Origin: Clostridia bacterium
Lineage (GTDB): Bacteria > Bacillota > Clostridia > Christensenellales > Borkfalkiaceae
Assembly: GCA_017462735.1 (NCBI GenBank)
Contig: JAFTQO010000004.1
Span: 62,001 to 126,000 of the forward strand
Reading direction: 5' to 3'
DNA length: 64,000 bases
Part shown: positions 10,401 through 20,200 of the stretch, one piece after another
Layout: every line of letters begins with the position of its first letter
Numbering within the stretch: position 1 is the stretch's first letter
Position numbers and translations under genes: made by a program
The notes under the pieces: model-generated
Told to the model about the DNA's origin: nothing
What the model saw: only the letters and a program-made list of their open reading frames with translations
The model's database searches: none

Positions 10401-12787
10401 CTGTTGATGAGGAACAAGTTATCGATTTGGAAACTTGCCGTACTGCCGGTCATAATATATATACGACCTGCCGTGTTATAATCGGACCCAAAGGTCGTCA
10501 TCGTCCAGGAACCGCTAATCGCGTACCCTGCGCTGACCGTGCCGTCTTTCGCCTCTACGCGGATACGAACCGTCGAACCGTCGTATCCGTAACCTGACCA
10601 AGAACGTGCACCGCCGAGATTGTTAGGGACAACACCGTCCGTGTTGTATTGTACGTGTTTATCCGTCGACGCGAACGTCAGCGCGTCATCCGAACCCAGT
10701 ACGACAATCAACGAGTTTGCCACCGTCAAGCCCGTCACGTCAAATTCCAAAACAAAGTTGGTGTATTGACCTGCAGAGGCAAAATAATAACCGTTACCAC
10801 CGCTGAAATTAAATACACCGCCAGATACCGAACCTGCATTCGTCACCCACGCCGTAGAATCAAGCGCAGCGTCAAACTGCGTGCTGACCGTCGTACCGAC
10901 TGCTGCCGTCGAAGGAGATTCGCCCGTGTTAATTTCTTTGAATCTACCTTCCAAAACGGTATTGCCTGCAAGCGAGAAAGTATAGGACAAATCGGTAGAA
11001 ACTTTCGTGGCACCAAAATACCAACCGTCAAAGGTATAGCCGTCAAGTACCGTCGCCGTAACCGTTACGGAAGAACCTGCCGCATAGGTACCGCCACCAG
11101 AGGTGGAACCGCCCGTGCTGTTACTGCTGGTAGTAACGGTATACGTAATGCTCGTCTCCGTTTGACCACGCAAATTGTCGAGATAGAACGTTTCGCTACT
11201 CGTCGTGGTATTACTTTGTACGACGAAAGTAAATTTGCCGTCTGCAAAATACGTACCTGCATATTCTTCCAACGCCGCTACGGGAATCTCCACAGTAGAG
11301 GTACCCGCAGAGAAAGCGTACGCATAGTTATGTACGTACCAGTTACCACTATAAGTAGACGTCAGGTCGAACGTAATCGTCACGTAAGAGGAAAGTTCGC
11401 TAAGGGAAGAAACGCCCAAATCGATGGCAATGTTACTCCACGACGCCGTCGCCGTAACGGCAACGGAATTGCTGCCTTCCGTCACGCCCGTCGTCGAAAG
11501 AGAACCCGCGCCAGCATAGTTAGTACCTACTGCGTCACTCGCTTGTTCAAAGTCTTGCAATAAGGTACCCGTCGTCGTACCAGGGGTAGGGGTAGGCGTC
11601 GTCGTGCCACTATCACCGCTAGAAGAACCTGCGGTATACGTTATATCCGAAACGGTCATGGCACCGTTCGCTTTAATGACGATATAACCACTAGTAGAGG
11701 TAAGGGTTTGTTCAAGATACAAATTCTCTCCGCCGTTACCCGTAAGAAGCATCTTACCGCCCGTTACCTTCAAAGTAAAGGGAGCATAGCTTTCTTGCGC
11801 ATACCAAGGGTTGTACCCTGTAGTCCCGCCACCTGCTAAATCTTGTTTCTTTCCACCCAAATAGATGCCGGCGTTACCGTCAGACAAAAACGTTACATAA
11901 TCGCCGCTAGTATTGCCCGCTGTCGTCGAAGAGTTGATATATAAATCAAACCCAGCACCGCCGTTCGCAGATTGATACCCTGCGGGTTTAAAGGTTAACG
12001 TATAATCACCGTCAACAGGCAAACTCATATAACCGCCAGCCGTAAAGGTTGCCGTGCCGTTTGCAATGGATACGTTTGCGCTAGGCGTCCACGCGGAAAG
12101 AGTACCGTCGTTAGCAGCCGTACCGCTTTCACCAGAACCGCTCGTCGTGTTGTCGGTGTAAGTAACGCCGGAAAGCGTCATTTCGCCCGTTGCCTCAAAA
12201 ATAATATAGCCACTTGCGTTGGTAAGCGAAAGCTGATCGCTGCCAGTTTCCTCGAAATAAAAGAGTCTTTCACCACTCTTGCCGCGGAGCGTCATTGCGC
12301 CGTCTTTTACCGTCAAAGTGTAAGGCGCAAAGACCTGAGTCTGGCCATACCACTGGTTGGTGATAACGCCGTCCCCGTTTGTATCACTATCTTCTGACAA
12401 GCCCATGTCAGCCTTCACGCCTGCTTTATAAAACGAAGCCTGACCGCTGGAAAACAAAGCATAGTCGCTACTATCCACAGTTGCATCTGCCGAAGTGGCG
12501 TTGATCGCCAACTTAAAATTCGCGGACGCAGCACCATTGACAGGCGTAAACGTCAACGTATAGTCGGTAGAGACAGGCAACGATAATTTATTTCCTGATG
12601 CAAAAGTAGCCGTATCACCACTAATAGTCGCACCTGATGCCGTCCAAGTGGATAAACCCGTAGTAGTGGTCGCGGCGGATACTTGCGTCGCAGGAATAAT
12701 GGGATCGTTTGCAAACGTTACGCCTAAACCTGCCGTGAGCGATACCGCAAACGTCGCAATAGCCGCCCTTAAAAATTTCTTTCTCAT
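7472..12787 (-). CDS. Giant secreted surface protein with eight X2-like repeats and GCGG tail
   Basis: 1771 aa with a Sec-type signal (cleavage likely near residue 26). The first third has two related beta-sandwich modules beginning LSxWTxSG and containing YxLTF (about 45-215 and 225-395), a module with LLQDFEQASD, one InlB-type repeat (GYTFDGWYFG) and a LamG-like domain with FQIDNLFLIN. From about 930 to 1690 there are eight tandem modules of 80-110 aa built on GTAEDxVFxVD, ASAYAYDATT, LTLKADYV, LPxGxTTF and VTVTV, resembling the X2 carbohydrate-module family. A Trp/Asp-rich linker leads to GCGG, a hydrophobic helix and TKKKED. No enzyme domain is recognised. A long surface scaffold binding carbohydrate or holding a tip domain away from the cell is the inferred role. 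Confidence 0.8.
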   Translation of the reverse strand: MRKKFLRAAIATFAVSLTAGLGVTFANDPIIPATQVSAATTTTGLSTWTASGATISGDTATFASGNKLSLPVSTDYTLTFTPVNGAASANFKLAINATSADATVDSSDYALFSSGQASFYKAGVKADMGLSEDSDTNGDGVITNQWYGQTQVFAPYTLTVKDGAMTLRGKSGERLFYFEETGSDQLSLTNASGYIIFEATGEMTLSGVTYTDNTTSGSGESGTAANDGTLSAWTPSANVSIANGTATFTAGGYMSLPVDGDYTLTFKPAGYQSANGGAGFDLYINSSTTAGNTSGDYVTFLSDGNAGIYLGGKKQDLAGGGTTGYNPWYAQESYAPFTLKVTGGKMLLTGNGGENLYLEQTLTSTSGYIVIKANGAMTVSDITYTAGSSSGDSGTTTPTPTPGTTTGTLLQDFEQASDAVGTNYAGAGSLSTTGVTEGSNSVAVTATASWSNIAIDLGVSSLSELSSYVTITFDLTSTYSGNWYVHNYAYAFSAGTSTVEIPVAALEEYAGTYFADGKFTFVVQSNTTTSSETFYLDNLRGQTETSITYTVTTSSNSTGGSTSGGGTYAAGSSVTVTATVLDGYTFDGWYFGATKVSTDLSYTFSLAGNTVLEGRFKEINTGESPSTAAVGTTVSTQFDAALDSTAWVTNAGSVSGGVFNFSGGNGYYFASAGQYTNFVLEFDVTGLTVANSLIVVLGSDDALTFASTDKHVQYNTDGVVPNNLGGARSWSGYGYDGSTVRIRVEAKDGTVSAGYAISGSWTMTTFGSDYNTAGRIYIMTGSTASFQIDNLFLINSDEYADYVVTQKDPLEIDGGQQTVPTTISGTIDLGDMTNKTATFVAGSKGLVMDTATGAWSISLAADLTDGLHTYYFDVIINDLVIDGWVYPLGSAGEYLLSCKIGVTTFGGTGGSTGDGGSVSGDESLKPALGTDESGNRTIIKGETNDLVFDVDLKGKDITTIAWSRAATGESNFLTTEAYEYTYVPGTDEEGNVLTAGTFTLNGAYMGILPEGITAFTIYTLKGDLTLTVNVRYLPTIGSKTSDTVAQYSTNDVTFELDTKDEEFLAVKTARGGIYYDLDVNEAYTYDAESKTLTLLGAYISTLPAGTTTYVFVTAGGSVEFTVTVTAKLAPELTDANSDLTVKQGTAEDQVFGVDFHGEDFVVVVSRTGEEDQKLDASAYAYDATTQTLTLKADYVKALPVGLTTFKLVSYTGNITIGEVNVTITVTEVKAPELLSDAVQTFEGSDVYFSIDTYGEEILGIAVKGTGTQLDKSKGAYEYTEGELMIAKGYFESVAGTTVTFVVNTMGGSVEVSVVVPASGTDAPIASPSVVEVKVGRAEDVVFGVDIKTATTISAFVAKRDTDKTIDADQWAYADGKLTVKAVYVNSLTVGSHVFAIITDYGSVNVTINVLALQAPTVEGNATATIGKGSVQELSFKIDLKGLDLLGVQVAHGSETGKELKDNAYTYDLTTGEFTLTETYVSTLAQGVTTFTINTADGGVDVTVTVEEAQAPTVSGETSLTIDQGTAEDKTFDVDTKGMTIVEVVVRRDGEEDRVLDASAYAYDATAKKLTLKAAYVEVIPAGVTQFIVKTDGGLSDPVTITATAKAPVIGTTSAFTIWAENEIAVQVSVNAYGLPVTVSLQQADGSFVALDSASYFYARKVLTLTADYTDTLSIGVYTYKVSTTEGEVTFTVTVESAPTTSGSVDESDLGSGNVWDREDWEDWEGSVKPNTNSNYDKGYTDDGCGGSIGAVSGLALIGAAAVALLTKKKED

Positions 12788-12802
12788 ATATTTCTCCTTA
12801 TC

Positions 12803-12828
12803 CCGCCCCGAAACCCCTTTCGGGGCGG
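12803..12828 (-). other. Intercistronic stem-loop
   Basis: Arms CCGCCCCGAAA (12803-12813) and TTTCGGGGCGG (12818-12828) form a perfect 11-bp stem around CCCC. It lies between the 44-aa gene and the ribosome site of the 1771-aa exoprotein gene. No T-tract follows on the minus strand. Confidence 0.6.
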
Positions 12829-12867
12829 AAATATTTACCTTATTACTAAATAATATCGTTGCTTGAT

Positions 12868-13002
12868 TTATACGTGGAAGATGCTACCTACGATAATCCC
12901 AGGCAATTCGTTGTCATCCGTAGATTCCGCGGAAAAAGTCACGATATCTTTTTCTTCATAGTAATAGATTTCAATTTTTAAAGGTTCAAAGATTTTTTTC
13001 AT
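12868..13002 (-). CDS. Tiny protein (44 aa), unknown, paralogue of the 17058-17189 gene
   Basis: ATG at 13002 is preceded by AAAGGAGA at workable spacing and lies 25 bp after the stop of the 13027-16962 gene. The product begins MKKIFEPLKIEIYYYEEKDI, continues with VTFSAESTDDNE and ends in GSIFHV. It has no signal peptide or membrane helix. It aligns over its length with the 43-aa product at 17058-17189: MKK, then PL(K/E)I, then D(I/V)V, a Ser, and DxNE. Both sit directly behind exoprotein genes. Short Clostridia peptides of this general style exist from memory, but I know no function. Too short for usual gene finders, so easily missed. Confidence 0.6.
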   Translation of the reverse strand: MKKIFEPLKIEIYYYEEKDIVTFSAESTDDNELPGIIVGSIFHV

Positions 13003-13026
13003 ATTTTTTTTCTCCTTTATCCTTTA

Positions 13027-16000
13027 TTATACGGTCGGGTATGCTGCTACGTAGTCGGTATACAAGTGTTGTACCGACATTCCGCTACCCATATTGATTA
13101 ACGTGCCGCCTACGTTGTCCGCTTGGAACGCGTCGTAGGTGCCTACTTTCAAGCCGTTGGTATAACGAACTCCGTCATAGAGAACGCTTGCGCTGTTGGT
13201 ATGGATATGTCCGTAGAACCAACCTACTAAGCCGCCTGCTTTGGATGCTTCATGCAACGCCAAGTCTTTATCCGTCCACTTAGGTTCGTAGTAAACCGCA
13301 CCGAAATCGCCGTTGCCGCTGATGGAAGGAAGCGCGCCCTCTGAATCAAGGTTGCCTTCGCCTACGCTTGCCGCATATTCATAGTTGTTTGCGACACCAC
13401 CATAACTCAACCAGTACTTGCCGTCGGGTGCATAGCCGTGGTTTTCTACCAAACCAAGTTTTTGACCATACAAGGGGTGATGGGTAAAGCCGATGCTTTC
13501 AATCTCACCATACGCAGTCTTGAACGCCGAAAGTTCGTTAGAAATCCAAGTGATTTGGTCGGCTTGGATCCCTTCCGTCGTGAAAAGGACCTTATCTTGT
13601 GCGCAGCCATAATCAGGATGAGTCTCTGCCACTGCGGATTTACCGTTGCTGTCTACGCAGAACACAGCCGTTTTTACCGTATCATTCTGCACTATACCAA
13701 CCGTGAAGTTACCGCTACCCGTGATACCGCCGTCGTTGCTTGAAAAACGGCAATATTCGCTGGCTTGATATTGAGAGATAATCCAATCGGTGCCGAGGTA
13801 AGATTCTTGGTCGTGGTTACCCCAGGTAAGCGTCCAAGGAATTTCGTAAGAGTCCATTTCCTTGATGAGCGCCTTTACCATCGTACCGTTGTCGTCAAAC
13901 TGACCGTACGTGTTATCGCCAGAGAGGACGATAAGGTCGGGGTCTGCCTTTTCCACCGCTTCACGCATATACTTGAACGCGTTTTCGTAGAGGAATCTAG
14001 GATGCCAAAACTTGGTTGCGCTTTCCCCTAAACGACCTACGTAACGTTGTTGCGTGGAGTCGATGATTTGGATGTCCGTAAGTTGTAAAATCTTCGCGTC
14101 ACGACCTTCTTCGCCGTTGAGGGCTAAGACGAAGTCGAATTGACCTGCGTCCGTGCCGATTAACGTACTGTCGTCATCCCAGTAACTTGCGGGAGTTGCC
14201 GCTGCCTCTGCCGAGGGGTTGAAATAGTCTTCTGCCGCTACGTTGCAAAGGTAGAAAGTTCTTACCGCATTCAAATATGCCGCAGGTTGCGCCTCAATCG
14301 TTTCGTTGGTGTACAACGCCATCCATACGTAACCGAGTGCGCTAATGCTCATTTCGTAACTACCAACTTTGATGGTATGTACTTCATCCAAGTCTTGGAC
14401 TGCGATGTCCGCGACCTCTACGTAGTGCCAAGTAACCGTACCGTCGGTACTCGTCTTCGCTTTCGGGGTCGCCGATACGCCGTCTACCGAGCAGGCTACT
14501 GCGCTAACGTCTTGCGCAATGAAATAGAATCTCAAAGTCGTCTTGGACTCCAACATAAGAGTGGGACCAAGAATCTCTAAGCCTTCGTCTACTACGTTGG
14601 AGGTAAGCACAGGTTTATGTTCGCCGAGCACCTCTGCCGTGATTTCCGCATTGTTTACCGTTACGTCAGTCTTTTCTGCAAAATAGTCTTGCGCTGCCGC
14701 ACCGTAGTTCAACATCGCTTGCGCCAAAGGCTGTACCGCAACGTGATTTTCATTGGTGGAGGCAAGGACTGCTTCCATATACGCTTTTACGCTGGACGTA
14801 TAGGTCATCGCTTCACCAGCCGTCGTAGAGATGGTCATCACGATGTCTTTGTCATAGTCCTGCGCCGCTACGCGCGCCGTATATTTGCCCGTGCTGTTTA
14901 CCGCTACTTCTTGTACTTCGTCGCCAATCGTGAATACCACTTTTGCCGCGCTGTCTGCCAAGATTTCTGCAGGTAAAGTCATATAGAAGTTAAGACCGAT
15001 GTCGCCGTCAAGCGATGCACTGATCATATTCATTTCGCCAAGGAGATAGGTGGGTTTGTAGGTTGCGTCTGCCGTGTTGGCTACCGTTTCGCCTACCGCT
15101 ACGCCGTCTTTCGCCCAACCTGCAAAGGTGTAACCCGTTTTCTTGGGACCAGAGACAGGCGCGATACTTGCAAACGCTACCGTGTCGCCCGTTTGCGCGG
15201 GTGCCGCATAGTACAACTTACCGCTTTCGTCTTCAAACGTGTGGTATACGTTGGTATCCGTCACTTGCGTCGTGTAGGTCAAGGATACGTCAGAGATGGT
15301 TACGTCGCCAGTCGCTTCGAAAACGATATACCCTGCTTCCGTCCCGATGGAATACGTGCGGTCTTCAGTACCAGCAGTAAAGTTCCAAACGTAACCCGCG
15401 AACTTATCGGAATACAACGACATCTCGCCGTTAGAGACCGTCAACGTATAATTACCAGTTTGACCAAACCATGTATTACTGCCGTTGTAGTTTGCCGAGT
15501 TTAATTGTCCGCCAGCGTTGTTCTGGCAGGTGCCTTGCCCGTTAGCAAATATCCCCTTATAACCATCGGGCGTTGTAGCCGAAGAGGACTTGAAATACAA
15601 ATTATAATGTGCATAACCACTGCCAGCCGAATTGGCTACCGTGAATTTCAATACGTAATCACTGTACGTAGCGGCAGTTGCTATTTTTTCCCCACTCGCT
15701 AATGCAACGGAGGTGCTAGCACTAACATCCGTACCCGCAGAATGCGTCCAACCATTAAAGCCCGTTGTTTCTACAGGAGCCGAAACCGTCGTACGATCCC
15801 ATTCGTCTACGGTAAGGGAGATATCGTCAATCAAAATCGCGCTGTCTGCACCCTCGCTTACGGAGAACTTAATCGCACCGTAAGGGGAGGAGGTTGCCGC
15901 GCCGTTTGCCGTATAGGTTACGCCGTTGAAGTTGACGCTGAACCCGCCGTTTTGTCTAGCGGTAAAAGTAAACACTTTGTTGTCTACCACGAAAGAGGGA

Positions 16001-16962
16001 TTGGTGTTGCCCGAGGACAATTCCATCGCCGTATCGCCGTCGTACATCGTCAAAAGGTACCTACCTGCATCAGGGGTTACCACAATGGACAGGTCGCCAA
16101 GCGCCGTCGTAAAAGTAGCGTCACCCAAACCCGTGAGATCAACGGCGTATTCTAATACCGTTGCGCCGTCCCAGCCCAAACGAGCATCATAACCAGGGAC
16201 AACCGTATTGGAGGTAGTAAGCGTACCGCCTTGCGTACCAATGGCTACTTTGTAATTATCCGTCGCTACTGCCGTATTGTCGACGTAAGATACGTTCGTC
16301 AACGTTGCGTCGCCTGCACCCGAGGGTACGTAGAAAGATACGTAACCAGACGTGCCTACGGAGAAGTTTTGATAGGAAATGCCATGTGTAGCATGCGAAA
16401 GGGTTGCACGCCCGTCTGCCACCGTCAACGTCATTACACCATCTTGCGCATACCAAGAACCTACAGTGCAATCATTATTTTGCACACCATCAATGAACAA
16501 GTTGGAGTTTTGGTTTGCACTACCCCAAACCCATGCACCAGACATATAACTCGCAGGGTCTTGCACGTTTACGCCAATCAATAAAGAACGATCATCGGCA
16601 GCCAGTGCTGCGCCCGTCGTACTTCTTGTGGAATTGAAGGTCAACGTATAGTTGCTAGATACAGGCATATACACGTAACCGCCGCCGGAAATCGTAGCCG
16701 TTTCCCCGCTAATCTCTGCACCAGTTGCCGTCCAGTCAGCCAGCGTGTCGCTGTTGTTCGAGTCCGCCGTGGAGACGACGGAGACGTCGCCAGTCGCCGT
16801 CCATACGCTGCCGTCAAGCGACGATGCCGTGAACTCTTCGCTGAAAAGCACCTGATCGTTTGCTGCGTCTGCAGAATCAGTCGGCGCAAATAATAACGCC
16901 GTGCCAAGTGTTAAAGAACAGACAAAAGCGCCGATTGCCGCTGTTAACCATTTCTTCTTCAC
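13027..16962 (-). CDS. Secreted protein with C-terminal calcineurin-like metallophosphoesterase
   Basis: 1311 aa, starting at GTG 16962 behind AAGGAGG. A signal peptide ends near ADA (residue 33). Residues about 50-590 hold lectin-like beta modules related to those of the 7472-12787 protein (WTATGAEISG; YVLKFTVANS). Residues about 620-930 form a duplicated module ending in YGAAAQDYF and YNxAAxxYF-like motifs, shared with the 17204-21031 protein. From about 956 a metallophosphoesterase follows: LTDIQ, SGDN (about 1015), GNHD (about 1049), THHPLY (about 1160) and YGHIH (about 1251). Motif 1 is D-x-Q rather than the usual D-x-H. It has no C-terminal anchor. A secreted phosphatase or phosphodiesterase on a phosphorylated glycan is inferred. 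Confidence 0.85.
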   Translation of the reverse strand: MKKKWLTAAIGAFVCSLTLGTALLFAPTDSADAANDQVLFSEEFTASSLDGSVWTATGDVSVVSTADSNNSDTLADWTATGAEISGETATISGGGYVYMPVSSNYTLTFNSTRSTTGAALAADDRSLLIGVNVQDPASYMSGAWVWGSANQNSNLFIDGVQNNDCTVGSWYAQDGVMTLTVADGRATLSHATHGISYQNFSVGTSGYVSFYVPSGAGDATLTNVSYVDNTAVATDNYKVAIGTQGGTLTTSNTVVPGYDARLGWDGATVLEYAVDLTGLGDATFTTALGDLSIVVTPDAGRYLLTMYDGDTAMELSSGNTNPSFVVDNKVFTFTARQNGGFSVNFNGVTYTANGAATSSPYGAIKFSVSEGADSAILIDDISLTVDEWDRTTVSAPVETTGFNGWTHSAGTDVSASTSVALASGEKIATAATYSDYVLKFTVANSAGSGYAHYNLYFKSSSATTPDGYKGIFANGQGTCQNNAGGQLNSANYNGSNTWFGQTGNYTLTVSNGEMSLYSDKFAGYVWNFTAGTEDRTYSIGTEAGYIVFEATGDVTISDVSLTYTTQVTDTNVYHTFEDESGKLYYAAPAQTGDTVAFASIAPVSGPKKTGYTFAGWAKDGVAVGETVANTADATYKPTYLLGEMNMISASLDGDIGLNFYMTLPAEILADSAAKVVFTIGDEVQEVAVNSTGKYTARVAAQDYDKDIVMTISTTAGEAMTYTSSVKAYMEAVLASTNENHVAVQPLAQAMLNYGAAAQDYFAEKTDVTVNNAEITAEVLGEHKPVLTSNVVDEGLEILGPTLMLESKTTLRFYFIAQDVSAVACSVDGVSATPKAKTSTDGTVTWHYVEVADIAVQDLDEVHTIKVGSYEMSISALGYVWMALYTNETIEAQPAAYLNAVRTFYLCNVAAEDYFNPSAEAAATPASYWDDDSTLIGTDAGQFDFVLALNGEEGRDAKILQLTDIQIIDSTQQRYVGRLGESATKFWHPRFLYENAFKYMREAVEKADPDLIVLSGDNTYGQFDDNGTMVKALIKEMDSYEIPWTLTWGNHDQESYLGTDWIISQYQASEYCRFSSNDGGITGSGNFTVGIVQNDTVKTAVFCVDSNGKSAVAETHPDYGCAQDKVLFTTEGIQADQITWISNELSAFKTAYGEIESIGFTHHPLYGQKLGLVENHGYAPDGKYWLSYGGVANNYEYAASVGEGNLDSEGALPSISGNGDFGAVYYEPKWTDKDLALHEASKAGGLVGWFYGHIHTNSASVLYDGVRYTNGLKVGTYDAFQADNVGGTLINMGSGMSVQHLYTDYVAAYPTV

Positions 16963-17019
16963 TTTGTTACCTCCTTATCATATCAATATATTATTTTTTT
17001 GTTTTTGTTGCCTTGCCTT

Positions 17020-17042
17020 GCCTGCGCCTGTTTGACGCAGGC
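17020..17042 (-). other. Intercistronic stem-loop
   Basis: Arms GCCTGCG (17020-17026) and CGCAGGC (17036-17042) form a 7-bp GC-rich stem between the 43-aa gene and the GTG start of the metallophosphoesterase gene. No T-tract follows on the minus strand. Confidence 0.5.
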
Positions 17043-17057
17043 AGGTCTTTTGTGCAA

Positions 17058-17189
17058 TTAAGGGAAGAACCAGTCGGGTTGGCCACCGCCACCTTCGTTT
17101 TCATCTACGGGAGGACTGGTCGCTACTACGTCAATTGTTCTGTCTAAGAAACGTACGGTAATTTCCAAAGGTAAATATTCTTTTTTCAT
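17058..17189 (-). CDS. Tiny protein (43 aa), unknown, paralogue of the 12868-13002 gene
   Basis: The stop of the preceding exoprotein gene is followed at once by AAGGAG and, 10 nt on, by ATG at 17189. A nearer ATG at 17196 is out of frame and only 3 nt from the ribosome site. The product starts MKKEYLPLEITVRFLD, has DVVATSPPVDENE, then a Gly4 stretch and ends PDWFFP. It matches the 44-aa product at 12868-13002 in the MKK, PL(K/E)I, D(I/V)V and DxNE positions. There is no signal peptide or membrane segment. The conserved position behind two related exoprotein genes argues that both are real genes with a linked role. Confidence 0.6.
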   Translation of the reverse strand: MKKEYLPLEITVRFLDRTIDVVATSPPVDENEGGGGQPDWFFP

Positions 17190-17203
17190 CGCTCATCCGC
17201 TCC

Positions 17204-20200
17204 TTAACCGAAATATGCTTTCGCAGAGGTGTTGTAAGAAACCAAGGCTTTACACAGCCACGCTGCTTTTTCTTGTTCCGACGTAGCAGTACCAGCATCT
17301 ACTGCACGTTCCCATTCACGAATACGCAAATGCGCATAACCTAATACCGACATATCAAAGGTGATGTATTCTTCACCAAACTTAACCGTCAACGTGTATT
17401 GCGTCGCCATATCTTTTGCCGCGATGTTTTCTTTTGCTACGTAGAAATACACACGGTTGTGTTGCCCTAACTCTTTACGTTGAACTACCGTTGCTTTTGT
17501 CGTGCTGTTCACGTCGCCCCAATAGAATTCTACGTTTTCGTTAATGGCATAGGCTTCATTCCCCTCGCCGTCCAAGAAACGGAAATTGAAGCGCAAATCT
17601 AAACCTTCGTCAAAGACTACACGGAAATCGACAGGATGGAAATTGAGAAGCATACCGTCGGGGAAACTATAATAATTACCCGCAGGTTTGCTGCCCGCCG
17701 TAGGCAATATCTCGTAAGACGCTATGTCATTGGAAGTGAGATTTGTCAAGGCGGCGTATGCCGTCGCATCCGCTATTGCATTGCCGTTTGCGTCTTGGTT
17801 GGTCGGCGTTACGTAAGAATCGTCGAAATATTCGCGTGCCATTTCGCAATAGAGTTCCATATCCACAGCAAGTTGACCCAACGTTGCGTCGTTGTTCGCA
17901 GAAGCATAGACCTTCAAATCGCTCAAATATTGCGCTACGCTGTAATCAAGCCATACGTCCGCTAATTCAAAATATGACGAACTATTGCGGACTTTTACAC
18001 ATACTTTGTTGCGGTATTCCTTTGCCGCTTGGTCGTATTGGAATCTGCAAGTAGCACCATCGTCACTTATCAAAACCTTTTCGTTGTCCCATGATGCAAG
18101 TTCTGTAGCAGAGATGACATCACCACCCGTTTCCAACGTCTCGCTAAACGACAGATGGAAACCAGTTGTTACTTTTTGCGCGCCCTCGTCCAGTTGCACG
18201 TAGAAATTCATCCCTATCATGCCGCCCGTCGTAAGAGTGTTTTGATATGCCTTGATGTACGCAGGTACAAACGTTCTGCCACCAAAGTTGGTGAGCGACG
18301 TCGTTTCACTTATTAAGTAGCCCGTCAATTGATCCACCCAACCGATAAATTTCCAACCGGCGTCCGTTTCATGATGTTCCGGATAGGAAATAGGCAAAAG
18401 TTCCGTCGCCGCGATTTGATCTGCCTCCGCCGCACTCGCAGACATCATGGACAACGTACCTGCATATAAGTTTCCTTCGCTGTCTAAGAAGGTGTTTACT
18501 GCTCTAACACCTATAGAAGGATTTTCCGTTACCTTAACGTTGTCGATTTGGAAACTTGCATCCGACGTCGATTGTATGGACACATAACCCGTTGACGCTA
18601 AGTTTCCTAATGAGTCGTTCCCAAGGGCAATCGACTCAAATGTCTTGGTCATTTCATAATCGCCAACTTGGGTATAACACATCAATACGTTATCCTGCAC
18701 AATGAGTTTGAAATGAATGTTTTCGTCAGCGCAACCAATGTACGTATTGCTATTATACGTGTCTTTCGTATGCCAAGGTCTTGCTGTAGGCCACAAACCA
18801 TCCTCATTTGCATCATACGGAATGATTACCGGAGCTCTTTCTTTCGTGCCTCCTGCTCCATCGGAAATCTTTGTGTTGGCCACAGAGGTGCCGTTGGCAA
18901 AATAGACCTCACCATTGCTTGCTAAGTACATAAACAAGCAATCCGTATTAGTATATTTATCCGTCGTATTATCCATCCCTAATACGATACCTATCCAGGA
19001 AGTGGAACCCACCGTACGGGAAGGAGAATCAAACTCCAACGTAAAGTTAGTAAACGTATTCGACGACAACAGCATTGCATATTCCGAAGTAGATGGAGTA
19101 TTGAACACAACCGTCCCGTTGGTGCCGTCAACCGTTGCATACGTACCATTTACCTGTACTCTATTGGTATCATACTCGCCGTTCGTGAAATCTTCGCCTT
19201 GATAAGGCTCAAATTGATACAATACTATATCGTCATAGAAACCGCGGATATTGCCGCTAGTCGTCTCTATCTTGACGTTGCCGTAAGTCTGTCCGTCTCC
19301 AATCGTACCGAACGAAAACTCATCCAAATCGCCGTCGACGCCATAAGCAACAGAGACTCCATTGGTACCCCACAAGGAAATCAGCAATTGCGCGTTATCA
19401 TATATCTTGATGGGCACATAGGACAAACCCGTAGTATTATCAAGAAGCGCCGTATCTTCTTCACAAGTCGGGCTGTTGAAAATACGCAAAAAGTATTTTG
19501 TTTTCTGTTCACCGTTAACGGCAAGCGTCTCTTGCTTAATTTGCACACAATAGTTACCGAACGTTACCCGCAAGGCGCCATTCCCTAAGCCGCCGAGCCA
19601 AGTGCGCATCGTCAACATCGCGTAACGCTGGTCGTATAAACGTGCGTCGGCGTTAGGCAAAGTCACCGAAGAAACAAGAGCGCTTTTTCCCGAAGTATAA
19701 TAACCCAAATCTCCCGTTTTCGCTTTTATCCAGCCAACTTGTGTAGAGGAGATGTCCTCGCCTATGCTATTTTCGAATACAAACCAAGTTTCGCCCGCTA
19801 CTTCTTGCGTAACTAATTTTCCGTTAGCGTCATACGTGTAATTTGCAGAATCGGGCGCGGTGCGCTTGATGCCCATACCGGCAGCAACTCCTTCCACCGC
19901 GGAATCGGGTACAACGCAATCGTCGATTCGCCACCAAATATCGTTAAACGACGCATCGCTTGCACCTGCCTTGATACCATATTCATTGGTAGGATAAGGG
20001 TTTGTCGTCAAGTTGATCTGTTCGCGATATTGTTCCGTAGAAACCGTACTTTCCGACGTATCCGCTACCTGCGTATAAGTTCTTTTATTTAAATACGACG
20101 TTTCATTAATATACCCGATACGGAGATATTTGAACGTAACATCCAGCGTCTTAGATTCGTCAACATCGCCGTTGCTGTCTTCAGAAGGGCGGTACGAAAA

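Noticed and set aside
7862..11563. Long plus-strand frames opposite the 1771-aa exoprotein gene
   Set aside because: Arg/Tyr/Cys-rich antisense shadows created by repeat-rich coding sequence.
1302..12828. Stem-loops as ordinary Rho-independent terminators
   Set aside because: No T-tract follows on the transcribed strand and the next gene starts within tens of bases; listed as intercistronic hairpins instead.
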